A stretch of DNA of 64,000 nt from Mesobacillus persicus (GTDB taxonomy: Bacteria > Bacillota > Bacilli > Bacillales > Cytobacillaceae). A program made the position numbers and the translations under genes. The notes beneath the pieces were generated by a model. That model was given only the letters and a program-made list of their open reading frames with translations, was not told where the DNA came from and searched no databases. Positions within the stretch are counted from its first letter, which is position 1. The number at the start of each line of letters is the position of its first letter. This document shows positions 17,036 to 25,356 of this stretch, piece after piece. The stretch is taken from assembly GCF_900109925.1 (NCBI RefSeq), contig NZ_FOBW01000009.1:124001-188000 (forward strand), in the 5' to 3' direction.

Positions 17036-17078
17036 ATCATAAAGGAAATGGATTAAATAATAGGTGATTTGCATCACA
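17036..17078 (-). promoter_or_regulatory. Fnr-dependent promoter of scdA
   Basis: On the minus strand TGTGA-TGCAAA-TCACC (17078-17063) differs from the Fnr consensus only in its last base. It is followed after 21 bp by TATGAT (17041-17036). The geometry is the same as at the radical SAM promoter and puts the box near -41.5. Confidence 0.8.
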
Positions 17079-17125
17079 CGTCTATAAAAAAAGTAGGTAG
17101 TAGAAAATGGTAACGTTTTGTGTTT

Positions 17126-17168
17126 TGTGATATTTGTCATGTAAGAGGTTTTCATTTAACCTTATAAT
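17126..17168 (+). promoter_or_regulatory. Probable Fnr-dependent promoter of moeA
   Basis: TGTGA-TATTTG-TCATG (17126-17141) keeps the left half site and TCA of the right. After exactly 21 bp comes a perfect TATAAT (17163-17168). The box is weaker than its neighbours, but the spacing is identical, so class II activation is likely. It is divergent from the scdA promoter, box centres 63 bp apart. Confidence 0.7.
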
Positions 17169-17219
17169 GAAGAAATGAGAGTACTTCAAATTAATGCCTA
17201 GACATTAGGAGCTGAATAT

Positions 17220-18485
17220 ATGTTAGAGAAAAGATTACCCATTCATATTGGGGAAGCAGTTAATAGAGTAATGATGCACAAAAAAAGTGGGACAACTGAA
17301 TGGGTTTCTATTAATGAAAGTTATGGGAGATTTCTATCTGAGGATTTAAAGGCCACGAGCGATGTTCCGCACTTCGACCGGGCACCATACGATGGATATG
17401 CTATTCGTTCGAAAGATACTAGCGAAGCAACCCAAACGACCCCGGTTACTTTCGAAGTGGTCGATCATATTGGTGCCGGCATGGTCTCAGATAAGGAGTT
17501 AGGTCCGTTTCAGGCTGTTCGAATTATGACTGGAGCACAGATGCCGGTAGGGGCAGATTCTGTGGTCATGTTTGAACTGGCAAAAGAGTCAGCAATCGAT
17601 GGCATCAATTACATGAGTGTAAAAAAAATACATAAGCAAGGCGAAAATGTTTCTTATCGTGGGGAAGATGCTAAAGAAGGTGAGGTTCTTGTAAACAAGG
17701 GAACTTTTATCAATCCTGGGATACAGGCTATGCTAGCTACTTTTGGCTATGACAAAGTACCTGTGGCGAAAAAGCCAGTGGTAGGTCTTTATGCAACAGG
17801 TACAGAGTTGCTTGAAGTCAATGAACCACTTGTCCCTGGTAAGATTCGAAATAGCAATTCCTATATGATTTCGGCTCAAATTCAGAGAGCTGGGGCTGAA
17901 GTACGTTATTTCGGTCAATTGCCAGATGATTTTGATACATGTTTTGAAGCAGTCTCAAATGCCATTGGTGAGGTGGATATCTTTATAACAACTGGTGGTG
18001 TATCCGTTGGAGACTTTGACTATCTCCCTCAAATATACGAAAAGCTTGGGGCTGAAGTGCTGTTTAATAAAGTTGCGATGCGTCCTGGTAGTGTCACTAC
18101 AGTAGCTCAGCTTGATGGGAAACTGCTATTTGGCCTTTCTGGTAATCCTTCAGCCTGTTATGTAGGATTTGAATTATTTGCTCGACCAATCATTAGGATA
18201 ATGCTCTGTGCTGAATGGCCACATCTTCGAAAAGAAAAGGCCGTTTTGAATGCGGATTTTCCTAAAGCAAATCCATTCACAAGGTTTGTTAGAAGTGCAT
18301 TATCAATAGAAGACGGCAAGTTAGTGGTAACACCGAGTGGTCTAGATAAGTCGAATATCATTATGAGTCTCGCTGGTGCTAATTCTCTTATGATTCTCCC
18401 TGGGGGAACGAGAGGCTTTGAGTGTGGAGACAATGTGGAGGTTCTTATGCTTGAGGACCAATCAGGTAGTGAATGGCCATGGTAG
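17220..18485 (+). CDS. moeA: Molybdopterin molybdenumtransferase MoeA
   Basis: A 421-residue enzyme that inserts molybdate into adenylylated molybdopterin. Visible blocks include FDRAPYDGYAIRS (N-terminal domain), RIMTGAQMPVGADSVV, the MoaB/Mog-like domain with TGTELL and TTGGVSVGDFDYLP, and GLSGNPSACYVGFELF. The length is normal. ATG 17220 follows TAGGAGCTGAATAT. The 3' end overlaps mobB by 13 bp, so the two are translated from one mRNA. Confidence 0.95.
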   Translation: MLEKRLPIHIGEAVNRVMMHKKSGTTEWVSINESYGRFLSEDLKATSDVPHFDRAPYDGYAIRSKDTSEATQTTPVTFEVVDHIGAGMVSDKELGPFQAVRIMTGAQMPVGADSVVMFELAKESAIDGINYMSVKKIHKQGENVSYRGEDAKEGEVLVNKGTFINPGIQAMLATFGYDKVPVAKKPVVGLYATGTELLEVNEPLVPGKIRNSNSYMISAQIQRAGAEVRYFGQLPDDFDTCFEAVSNAIGEVDIFITTGGVSVGDFDYLPQIYEKLGAEVLFNKVAMRPGSVTTVAQLDGKLLFGLSGNPSACYVGFELFARPIIRIMLCAEWPHLRKEKAVLNADFPKANPFTRFVRSALSIEDGKLVVTPSGLDKSNIIMSLAGANSLMILPGGTRGFECGDNVEVLMLEDQSGSEWPW

Positions 18486-19009
18486 ATCTTCCAGTTATTT
18501 TGCAAATAGTTGGTTACCAAAACAGTGGCAAAACGACGGCAATGTACGAAGTCATTCAAAGGCTCTCATTAAAGGGACAAAAGGTAGTAACGATTAAACA
18601 TCATGGACATGGAGGTAAGCCTGATATTGCTGAAGGGAAGGATTCAGCTCGCCACGTCGAAGGAGGAGCCCTCGCATCATTGATAGAAGGTGAAGGTAGA
18701 GTTCTACTGCATGCCGAACAGTCTGAATGGACTTTAAAAGAGCAAATACATTTATTGTTGGCTCTTTCACCAGACATCGTTCTAATCGAGGGGCACAAGC
18801 ATGAAGGGTATCCAAAGGCAGTACTTCTACGAGACGAATCTGACTTTCACCTTCTTGATGAATTAGACAATATTAAAGTGGTGTATTGTTTTCTTGAAGA
18901 TCTAGCTTATAAACTACCTGAGCAATTAGCGTATCCCGTTGTTAGTAGTAGAGTGGAATTATATAATTGGATCGAAGACTATGTCCTAGCAACTAAATCA
19001 TCAAGCTAG
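18473..19009 (+). CDS. mobB: Molybdopterin-guanine dinucleotide biosynthesis protein MobB
   Basis: A 178-residue P-loop GTP-binding protein with the Walker A motif GYQNSGKTT, HHGHGG and the LIEGHKHE motif of MobB, an accessory factor for guanylated molybdenum cofactor. It starts inside the end of moeA; ATG 18473 has AGG 6 bp upstream, and ATG 18479 is an alternative. No mobA is in the window. Confidence 0.92.
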   Translation: MAMVDLPVILQIVGYQNSGKTTAMYEVIQRLSLKGQKVVTIKHHGHGGKPDIAEGKDSARHVEGGALASLIEGEGRVLLHAEQSEWTLKEQIHLLLALSPDIVLIEGHKHEGYPKAVLLRDESDFHLLDELDNIKVVYCFLEDLAYKLPEQLAYPVVSSRVELYNWIEDYVLATKSSS

Positions 19010-19081
19010 ACATAAAAGAGTAAATTAAAATTCAATAATTAGACAAACTAGCGACTTTTCTCACTGTGCCCCTGCGATTAA

Positions 19082-19101
19082 CTAGGTAAAATGATACCTA
19101 G
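19082..19101 (+). promoter_or_regulatory. Inverted repeat upstream of the NarI-like gene
   Basis: CTAGGTA and TACCTAG form a perfect 7-bp inverted repeat with a 6-bp spacer, 37 bp before the start codon. There is no T run, so an operator is likelier than a terminator. The regulator is unknown. Confidence 0.4.
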
Positions 19102-19137
19102 ATAAACCTGTTTTAATAGGTTGTAGAGGTGAAAAAG

Positions 19138-19560
19138 ATGGAAATGTATCAAATTTTGTTGTGGATTGTGTTTCCTTATACAGTTGTCGCTATTGTCGGT
19201 ATGGGGCTCATATGGCAGTTGGATATCCCAAGTGGCGTAAGTGCTAGCTCAGTTTCAGAACGATTCTTGACAGGATCTTTAAAGTGGTTGCTAATTTTAT
19301 GCACGGTAACAGGACTAGTCATCATCCATATCTATAAAGAGTTTTCCCAAGTCGCTCTATGGTTTTTAAGTTTAATTCAATTACAGCCGGATATGGGATT
19401 GATAAAGAACATATCCATACTTTCACAAATCCATTTAGTTATTGTATTTTTGTTCCTACTCGCCCTTGCTTTCTCGAATAAAATCAACTATGTTCTGAAG
19501 CCGCATTTATATATAAGAAATCTTTACACAAAATTACCCTTAGTTAAAAGACACCTTTAA
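19138..19560 (+). CDS. Short membrane protein with NarI-like N-terminus
   Basis: A 140-residue membrane protein with about three transmembrane helices (residues 4-26, 48-68, 95-116). The N-terminus (LLWIVFPYTVVAIVGMG) resembles the start of nitrate reductase gamma subunit NarI, and the end (SNKINYVLKPHLYIRN) echoes the NarI C-terminal pattern, but NarI is about 220 residues with five helices. Histidines lie at the inner edges of two helices (IIHIY, SQIHLV), so heme binding is possible but unproven. ATG 19138 is 8 bp from GAGG; the GTG at 19129 overlaps it. The name rests on weak similarity and context. Confidence 0.6.
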   Translation: MEMYQILLWIVFPYTVVAIVGMGLIWQLDIPSGVSASSVSERFLTGSLKWLLILCTVTGLVIIHIYKEFSQVALWFLSLIQLQPDMGLIKNISILSQIHLVIVFLFLLALAFSNKINYVLKPHLYIRNLYTKLPLVKRHL

Positions 19561-19567
19561 TGTCTTT

Positions 19568-19614
19568 AGACTGTAAGCAACTCGATGGAATCGAGTTAGC
19601 CTACAGTCTTTTTA
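19568..19614 (+). terminator. Rho-independent terminator of the NarI-like gene
   Basis: AGACTGTA pairs with TACAGTCT, enclosing a second stem ACTCGA/TCGAGT, and is followed by TTTTT. Confidence 0.85.
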
Positions 19615-19664
19615 TTTTGTATTTGAATAAATATTTACTCTGGTAAATGATAATGGTGATTATT

Positions 19665-19796
19665 CTAAGGGGGGGGTATTGGGACAGCATTGACCTCCTG
19701 TATAGGGGGATACCCTGCAGACAGGTCTAATGAAGATGGTTTCAGGCCAGTTTCCACCTCGAATTCATCTTCATTATCCTTGTGGTGAGGGTTCAG
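19665..19796 (-). CDS. Candidate small acidic protein with a CTG start
   Basis: On the minus strand an AGGAGGT ribosome site is followed 8-9 bp later by CTG 19796 and 42 more codons ending in TAG. The peptide would be acidic in the middle (KDNEDEFEVETG) and proline-rich at the end (VPIPPP), which looks protein-like. No ATG, GTG or TTG fits the ribosome site; the nearby ATGs are in another frame and stop after ten codons. The rest of this 390-bp gap (19615-20005) holds only the ywiC promoter. It may instead be non-coding. Confidence 0.3.
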   Translation of the reverse strand: MNPHHKDNEDEFEVETGLKPSSLDLSAGYPPIQEVNAVPIPPP

Positions 19797-19931
19797 ATCT
19801 GATTACCTCCTAGTTTTAACCAACATCAAATACCCGGAAGGCCCAAAATATTAAAAATAATAATCTTATAGAACCAGCCTAATTGGTCCTTTTTGACGAT
19901 TTCGTGTCACATCAAGTGAAAAGCCTAAGAA

Positions 19932-19975
19932 TGTGATAAGTTTCACTTAAATAATATATGTATCTCCATTATAGT
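19932..19975 (+). promoter_or_regulatory. Fnr-dependent promoter of ywiC
   Basis: TGTGA-TAAGTT-TCACT (19932-19947) is an exact Fnr consensus match. A -10 TATAGT lies at 19970-19975, 22 bp downstream of the box. Confidence 0.78.
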
Positions 19976-20005
19976 AAGAATAGAATCAGTAGGGAGTGAT
20001 GAAAA

Positions 20006-20722
20006 GTGAAGTTGTTCTTACCGAAGCAGCATGGAGCTTGGGCGATGCTTATTATCCCATTTTGGCTTGGTGCTGCAGCTACAGAGTTTATTTGGCAGCA
20101 CATTCCGTTTTTTATTGGATGGATTTTATTATATTTAGCCACATACCCAATGCTTTTCTTATTTAAAAAGAAAAAAGTTGCTTTTTATCGGAAATGGACG
20201 TTGATCTACCTTCTACCAGCCCTAGCTTTCTTAATGGTTCCGCTGTTTACTACTCCAACTATCGTCTTTTTTGGTCTAGCCATGCTTCCTTTCTTTGCTG
20301 TTAACGCTTATTATTCAAGCAAAAAGGATGAACGTGCCCTTATGAATGATATAAGTGCTATCCTTTGTTTTAGCATTGCGGGACTTGCAAGTAGCTTTCT
20401 TCCAACAGCTTCACTAAATGTAGAAGCATGGTTGGTGTTTGTTGCAGTAACTCTTTTCTTCATCGGTAGTACCTTCTATGTGAAAACAATGGTTCGTGAA
20501 AAGAATAATCTTAGATTTAAATATTTATCATGGGGTTATCATGCTCTACTACCTGTTTTATGGTTCTTTTATGGAGAATGGATCTTGGCAATCGCGTTTA
20601 TTCCTAGCTTAGTTCGTGCAATTATATTCTATGGGAACCCACTTGGAATGATGAAGTTAGGCATATATGAAATCGTAAATGCTGGATTGTTTTTCATTAT
20701 TATTTTAGTTGCTATTATATAA
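20006..20722 (+). CDS. ywiC: YwiC-like family membrane protein
   Basis: A 238-residue polytopic membrane protein with about eight hydrophobic helices. The N-terminal LPKQHGAWAMLIIPFWLG motif is the hallmark of the YwiC-like family; it recalls UbiA-type prenyltransferases, but no activity is established. In B. subtilis ywiC lies directly behind narK and fnr, so its presence here, under an exact Fnr box, strengthens both the name and the anaerobic link. GTG 20006 is 9 bp after AGGGAG; the ATG at 19999 is out of frame. Confidence 0.88.
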   Translation: MKLFLPKQHGAWAMLIIPFWLGAAATEFIWQHIPFFIGWILLYLATYPMLFLFKKKKVAFYRKWTLIYLLPALAFLMVPLFTTPTIVFFGLAMLPFFAVNAYYSSKKDERALMNDISAILCFSIAGLASSFLPTASLNVEAWLVFVAVTLFFIGSTFYVKTMVREKNNLRFKYLSWGYHALLPVLWFFYGEWILAIAFIPSLVRAIIFYGNPLGMMKLGIYEIVNAGLFFIIILVAII

Positions 20723-20727
20723 TCCTC

Positions 20728-20755
20728 ATACGGCCCTTCTGGGTCGTATTTTTTT
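20728..20755 (+). terminator. Rho-independent terminator of ywiC
   Basis: ATACGGCCC pairs with GGGTCGTAT (one G-T pair) around TTCT, then seven T. Confidence 0.9.
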
Positions 20756-20819
20756 GTGTTAAGGGTGAATATTCTTTTAAAAGCTATTGATTTAATGGAT
20801 TGAGGAGTCTGAGAGACCC

Positions 20820-20865
20820 AGCCTAAACTGCTTAGAAACACAGCCTTTCATTTAGGCTCTTTTTT
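20820..20865 (+). terminator. Second terminator-like hairpin ahead of the arg operon
   Basis: AGCCTAAA pairs with TTTAGGCT across 23 bases and is followed by CTTTTTT. It may back up the ywiC terminator. The sequence after it (GGCTCTTTTTTCTCACTCTTTG) also resembles an end of the MITE-like repeat family. The rest of the gap up to argC holds the arg promoter. Confidence 0.5.
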
Positions 20866-20960
20866 CTCACTCTTTGAAGCTAGTTATTATAAAAAGATTT
20901 GATGAAGCTACTTAGAGAATGACTATTTTAGAAAAAAATTGCTGAATTTTTCAAAATCGG

Positions 20961-21037
20961 TTGCGTTTCTAAGTAGGAGTTCTTATAATAAAAAGAACTT
21001 AAACTTATATTTATAAAGATTAATGATTATTTATGCA
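20961..21037 (+). promoter_or_regulatory. argC promoter with downstream ArgR-type operators
   Basis: TTGCGT (20961-20966) and TATAAT (20984-20989) are separated by 17 bp, predicting a start near 20996. Just downstream lie A/T-rich ARG-box-like half sites (around 21004-21016, and AATGATTATTTATGCA at 21022-21037, compare TGAATAATTATTCA). ArgR/AhrC bound here would block transcription when arginine is plentiful. Confidence 0.6.
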
Positions 21038-21061
21038 GTGGTCATTGGAAGGAGGATTAGA

Positions 21062-22096
21062 GTGAAGGTTGCAGTAATCGGTACCACAGGATATGGTGGG
21101 GGCGAGTTGATTAGGATATTACATAATCATCCTATCTTCCAAATTCACTCCATCCATTCAACAAGGGATGAAATGCCAATTACAGAGGAATTTCCTCACC
21201 TAGAAGATATTTTTGAGGATTCCTTAAAGAAAGTAGATCCAAAGGTTATTGCAGAGGAGGCTGATGTTGTCTTTCTTGCAACGCCTTCTGGTGTTTCAGG
21301 CAAGTTGGCTGAGGCATTTTATGATAAGGATATTCAGGTTGTCGATCTGTCCGGTGATCTAAGAATAAAAAATCAAGAAGAGTACCAATACTGGTATAAA
21401 CATGATCCTGTAAATACTGAAATCTTAACAAGCGCAGTATACGGTCTTAGTGAATGGAATCGTGAAGAAATAAAGAAGGCAAACATTATTGCCAATCCAG
21501 GTTGTTATCCGACCGCAGTATTGCTCGGGCTCGCCCCGGTTGTTAAGGGGAACCTATCAGAATCAACAGGGATTATTATCGATGCGAAGTCAGGTGTTTC
21601 AGGAGCAGGAAAAACACTTTCTAAGGCTAATGCGTTTGCGGAAATGAATGATAATTTTAGAATATACAAAGTAAATCAACATCAACATATACCTGAAATT
21701 GAACAGCAACTTAGATTCTGGGATGATTCGATTTCACCTATTACGTTCAGTACTCATCTTCTTCCGATTACAAGAGGAATCATGGCGACAATGTACGTTG
21801 AATTGAAGGAAGACCTTGATACATCTCAGATTATTGAACTTTATCAGGAAACATATGTAAACCATCCCTTTGTAAGGGTGAGAAAAGAAGGGAGATTCCC
21901 GTCTATAAAAGAGGTGGCAGGTTCGAATTACTGTGACATAGGCCTTCAAGTAGATAAACGGACGGGGAGGCTAACGATAGTTTCTGTGATTGATAACTTA
22001 ATGAAAGGTGCTGCAGGGCAAGCGGTGCAGAATGCCAATTTAATGAATGGGATAGATGAAAAAGCAGGACTAAACTTTATCCCGATCTATCCTTAA
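21062..22096 (+). CDS. argC: N-acetyl-gamma-glutamyl-phosphate reductase
   Basis: A 344-residue enzyme of arginine synthesis that reduces N-acetylglutamyl phosphate with NADPH to the semialdehyde. It has the N-terminal Rossmann motif GTTGYGGGELIR, the catalytic Cys in NPGCYPTAV and the conserved HQHIPEI block. GTG 21062 follows GGAGGATTAGA; an upstream ATG in frame at 21023 has no ribosome site and lies in the ArgR operator. First gene of argC-J-B-D-carA-carB-argF, the order found in B. subtilis. Confidence 0.96.
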   Translation: MKVAVIGTTGYGGGELIRILHNHPIFQIHSIHSTRDEMPITEEFPHLEDIFEDSLKKVDPKVIAEEADVVFLATPSGVSGKLAEAFYDKDIQVVDLSGDLRIKNQEEYQYWYKHDPVNTEILTSAVYGLSEWNREEIKKANIIANPGCYPTAVLLGLAPVVKGNLSESTGIIIDAKSGVSGAGKTLSKANAFAEMNDNFRIYKVNQHQHIPEIEQQLRFWDDSISPITFSTHLLPITRGIMATMYVELKEDLDTSQIIELYQETYVNHPFVRVRKEGRFPSIKEVAGSNYCDIGLQVDKRTGRLTIVSVIDNLMKGAAGQAVQNANLMNGIDEKAGLNFIPIYP

Positions 22097-22106
22097 GGAG
22101 GACGCG

Positions 22107-23342
22107 ATGAAACAGGCATTAACGGAAAAGGAGATTGTTAGAAAGATAGATTCTGGTGGAATTTTAACCCCAAAAGGCTTTAAAGCTGGGGGGATTCATG
22201 CGGGGCTAAGGTACAGCAAGCTAGATATTGGCGTCATCTTAAGCGATTCACCTGCTAGCTGTGCAGCAGTTTATACGACCAGTCATTTCCAGGCAGCACC
22301 TATAAAGGTGACAAAGGATAGCATCACGAAAGAAGGAAAGATTCAAGCAGTAATCGTTAATAGTGCTTGTGCTAATGCTTGTACGGGGCAACGGGGTCTT
22401 GATGATGCTTATAAAATGAGATCACTGACCTCTCAGGCGTTCAATGTTGCAGAGCATTATATTGCTGTTGCTTCAACAGGGGTAATTGGTGAGTTTCTTC
22501 CGATGGATAAAATTGAAACGGGAATTCAGTCTCTAGTACCCGGAAAAATGAAGGGGAATGCCGAAGACTTTCAAACTGCAATCCTTACAACGGATACTGT
22601 TATGAAAAGCAGTTGCTTTGCTGCTGAAATTAATGGGAAAACCGTTCGTGTTGGGGGAACGGCGAAAGGCTCGGGGATGATTCATCCGAATATGGCGACA
22701 ATGCTCGGGTTTATAACTACTGATGCGAACGTACCACCACAGCATTTGAATACTGCTCTTAAAGAAGTGACAGATATAACTTTCAATCAAATTACCGTTG
22801 ATGGAGATACATCTACGAATGATATGGTTCTTGTTTTGGCGAATGGGGAAGCAGGTAATGAACCATTGTCCCCTGAACACCCAGAGTGGTCTGTTTTTGT
22901 TCAACTTCTTAAGGAATCTTGTGAGAGTCTGGCAAAACAAATCGCTAAGGACGGAGAAGGAGCAACAAAATTAGTAGAGGTATCTGTTATTGGTGCTGCT
23001 TCAAATGAAGAGGCTAGAGCCGTTGCTAAGCAGATTGTCGGGTCTAATCTTGTGAAAACAGCCATTTATGGTGCCGATGCAAACTGGGGTCGAATCATTG
23101 GGGCAGTAGGCCAGGCAAACGCATATGTAAACCCGGACTTAGTAGATGTTAAGCTCGGATCGATAGAAATGCTAAAGGCTAGTAACCCACTAATCTACTC
23201 TGAAGAAGAGGCGAAGGCCTACTTAGAACGAGACAAAATTGAAATATCAGTAAACCTTAATGTTGGGTCAGGTTCAGGGATGGCTTGGGGTTGTGATTTA
23301 AGCTACGATTACGTGAAAATCAATGCAAGTTACCGGACATAG
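22107..23342 (+). CDS. argJ: Bifunctional ornithine acetyltransferase / N-acetylglutamate synthase
   Basis: A 411-residue proenzyme that moves the acetyl group from N-acetylornithine to glutamate, making the pathway cyclic. It self-cleaves before the Thr of the ATMLGF motif (in GMIHPNMATMLGF), splitting it into alpha and beta chains. ATG 22107 follows AAGGAGGACGCG, 10 bp after the argC stop. Confidence 0.96.
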   Translation: MKQALTEKEIVRKIDSGGILTPKGFKAGGIHAGLRYSKLDIGVILSDSPASCAAVYTTSHFQAAPIKVTKDSITKEGKIQAVIVNSACANACTGQRGLDDAYKMRSLTSQAFNVAEHYIAVASTGVIGEFLPMDKIETGIQSLVPGKMKGNAEDFQTAILTTDTVMKSSCFAAEINGKTVRVGGTAKGSGMIHPNMATMLGFITTDANVPPQHLNTALKEVTDITFNQITVDGDTSTNDMVLVLANGEAGNEPLSPEHPEWSVFVQLLKESCESLAKQIAKDGEGATKLVEVSVIGAASNEEARAVAKQIVGSNLVKTAIYGADANWGRIIGAVGQANAYVNPDLVDVKLGSIEMLKASNPLIYSEEEAKAYLERDKIEISVNLNVGSGSGMAWGCDLSYDYVKINASYRT

Positions 23343-23352
23343 GGGGTGCGAA

Positions 23353-24126
23353 ATGAAAACAATTGTCATAAAATGCGGAGGAAGCGTTCTTGACGAGTTA
23401 TCGCCAGCCTTTTTCGAGGCTCTCCACTCCCTGATTGACGATGGGTATAAGCCAGTGATTGTTCATGGTGGTGGGCCAGCGATAAATGCCATGCTTGATT
23501 TATATAAAATTGAATCAAAGTTTCATAACGGATTACGTATTACCAGTGAAGAAACAATGGAAGTTGTCGAGATGGTCCTATCCGGTAAAACGAATCGCCA
23601 GCTTGTAGGCTTACTCGAAAAAAACGGACTGAATGCAATTGGCATAAATGGAAGTGACGGAAAATGTTTGCTTGCTGATTATATTAATAAAGATCAGCTC
23701 GGACTTGTTGGTCGAGTAACAATGGTGAACAGTTTCCTCATACAAAAGATGATAGATGAAAATCTCGTGCCTGTCATAACTCCTATTGCATCTGCAAAGG
23801 ATGGTTTTAGGTTGAATATTAATGCAGATTATGCTGCGGCCGCTGTGGCAAAGGCATTGAATGCGGACCGTTGTTTATTTGTAACAAATGTCGACGGGAT
23901 TTTAGTTGATGGAGAGCTAGTGAAAGAAACATCAGTAACTGAAATTCAGAACTATATTGAGGCTGGGCACATTTATGGCGGTATGATTCCAAAGGTTGAA
24001 TCAGCCATTTCCGTTCTGAATAAAGGGATTGAACAGGTGATGATTGTTTCTGGTAAAAATGCGTTTTACCAAAACGGTGAATGGGCAGGTACAGCAATCA
24101 GTGATAAAGAGAGGATTTTAAAATGA
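23353..24126 (+). CDS. argB: Acetylglutamate kinase
   Basis: A 257-residue amino-acid kinase phosphorylating N-acetylglutamate. Motifs KCGGSVLDEL, VHGGGPAIN and NINADYAAAAVA are intact. ATG 23353 follows AGGGGGTGCGAA; the in-frame start at 23323 lies inside argJ. The stop overlaps the argD start by 4 bp (ATGA). Confidence 0.96.
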   Translation: MKTIVIKCGGSVLDELSPAFFEALHSLIDDGYKPVIVHGGGPAINAMLDLYKIESKFHNGLRITSEETMEVVEMVLSGKTNRQLVGLLEKNGLNAIGINGSDGKCLLADYINKDQLGLVGRVTMVNSFLIQKMIDENLVPVITPIASAKDGFRLNINADYAAAAVAKALNADRCLFVTNVDGILVDGELVKETSVTEIQNYIEAGHIYGGMIPKVESAISVLNKGIEQVMIVSGKNAFYQNGEWAGTAISDKERILK

Positions 24127-25280
24127 GCTATTTATTTCCGACATATAAACGCTGGGAGGTTGAGCCGGCTCATGCTAAAGGCTCCTATATTACTGGAGTC
24201 GATGGAAAAGTTTATCTAGATTTCACTTCTGGAATCGGTGTATGCAATCTTGGTCATTGCCACCCAGAGGTTGAGCAAGCGGTCGTAGAGCAACTGAAAA
24301 AGTTTTGGCATGTATCTAATTTATTTCCTCAATCAATTCAAGAAAAAGCAGCTAAATTACTTGTAGAGGCATCCGGATTAGATTTGGTGTTTTTTGCAAA
24401 TAGTGGGGCCGAGGCGAATGAGGCTGCCATAAAGCTTGCCAGAAAAGCGACTGGACGTTCTAAGGTTATTTCGTTTACAAATTCCTTCCATGGTCGAACG
24501 TTTGGCTCGATGGCAGCAACAGGTCAGGATAAAATTAAGCAAGGCTTTGGACCAATGCTTGAAACATTTACTCACCTTCCATTTAACGATACAGAATCGC
24601 TTTTACAGGAGATAGGGAAAGATACTGCAGCAGTTATACTTGAGGTTATTCAAGGAGAAGGCGGGATTCATGCAGCTGATGTTGACTTCCTAGCAAATAT
24701 ACAAAAAGCCTGTAAAGAAACAGGTGCATTGGTCATTATTGATGAAATTCAAACAGGAGTTGGACGTACAGGAAAACCGTTTGCGTTTCAACATTTTAAT
24801 TTGAAACCAGATATTATCACAGTAGCTAAGGGTCTGGGGAGTGGATTCCCGATTGGTGCAGTGATAGGGAAGGGAAACTTACAGGATGCGTTCGGGCCAG
24901 GTAGTCACGGTTCAACATTTGGTGGAAATCCAATGGCAGTTTCCGCAGCTATTGCAACAATGGAGCTGATCTTTGAGGGAGCTTTTTTAAATGAATCAGC
25001 ATCAATGGGAGAATACCTATTTGAACAAATCACCACAAAACTTGGGGAATTAGATGGAGTCAAGGAAGTAAGAGGGCTGGGTCTCATGCTCGGCATTGAA
25101 ATATCTGCAAATATCGCAGAGGTACTTTCAACACTTAGGTCAAAAGGATTAATTGCTTTGCCAGCCGGTGAAAATGTTATCCGATTACTGCCTCCTCTCA
25201 ACATTACTAAAGCAGAGGTTGATCAGGCGGTTGATTTACTCGAAAAAACATTGAGTCATATAACTTCGGCAACTGTATAG
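24123..25280 (+). CDS. argD: Acetylornithine aminotransferase
   Basis: A 385-residue class III PLP aminotransferase converting N-acetylglutamate semialdehyde to N-acetylornithine. It shows FANSGAEANEAAIKLAR, the IIDEIQTGVGRTG block and the PLP lysine in ITVAKGLGSGFPIGA. Coupled to argB by a 4-bp overlap, with AGAGAGG as ribosome site. Confidence 0.96.
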   Translation: MSYLFPTYKRWEVEPAHAKGSYITGVDGKVYLDFTSGIGVCNLGHCHPEVEQAVVEQLKKFWHVSNLFPQSIQEKAAKLLVEASGLDLVFFANSGAEANEAAIKLARKATGRSKVISFTNSFHGRTFGSMAATGQDKIKQGFGPMLETFTHLPFNDTESLLQEIGKDTAAVILEVIQGEGGIHAADVDFLANIQKACKETGALVIIDEIQTGVGRTGKPFAFQHFNLKPDIITVAKGLGSGFPIGAVIGKGNLQDAFGPGSHGSTFGGNPMAVSAAIATMELIFEGAFLNESASMGEYLFEQITTKLGELDGVKEVRGLGLMLGIEISANIAEVLSTLRSKGLIALPAGENVIRLLPPLNITKAEVDQAVDLLEKTLSHITSATV

Positions 25281-25303
25281 CCGAGTATTTTTTAGAATAT
25301 AAA

Positions 25304-25337
25304 TGAATAATTATTTACCAAAACATATAATTATTCA
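25304..25337 (+). promoter_or_regulatory. Tandem ARG boxes upstream of carA
   Basis: TGAATAATTATTTA (25304-25317) and CATATAATTATTCA (25324-25337) share the core ATAATTATT exactly 20 bp apart, about two helical turns, as expected for one ArgR hexamer. They allow separate control of carAB within the operon. Confidence 0.7.
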
Positions 25338-25356
25338 ATTAAATAAGAGGTGAATT

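Noticed and set aside
18158-18559. 133-codon minus-strand frame across the moeA-mobB junction
   Set aside because: Antisense to two well-supported genes.
19681-19810. Possible riboswitch upstream of ywiC
   Set aside because: The stretch has short complementary pieces, but I could not match any known riboswitch core.
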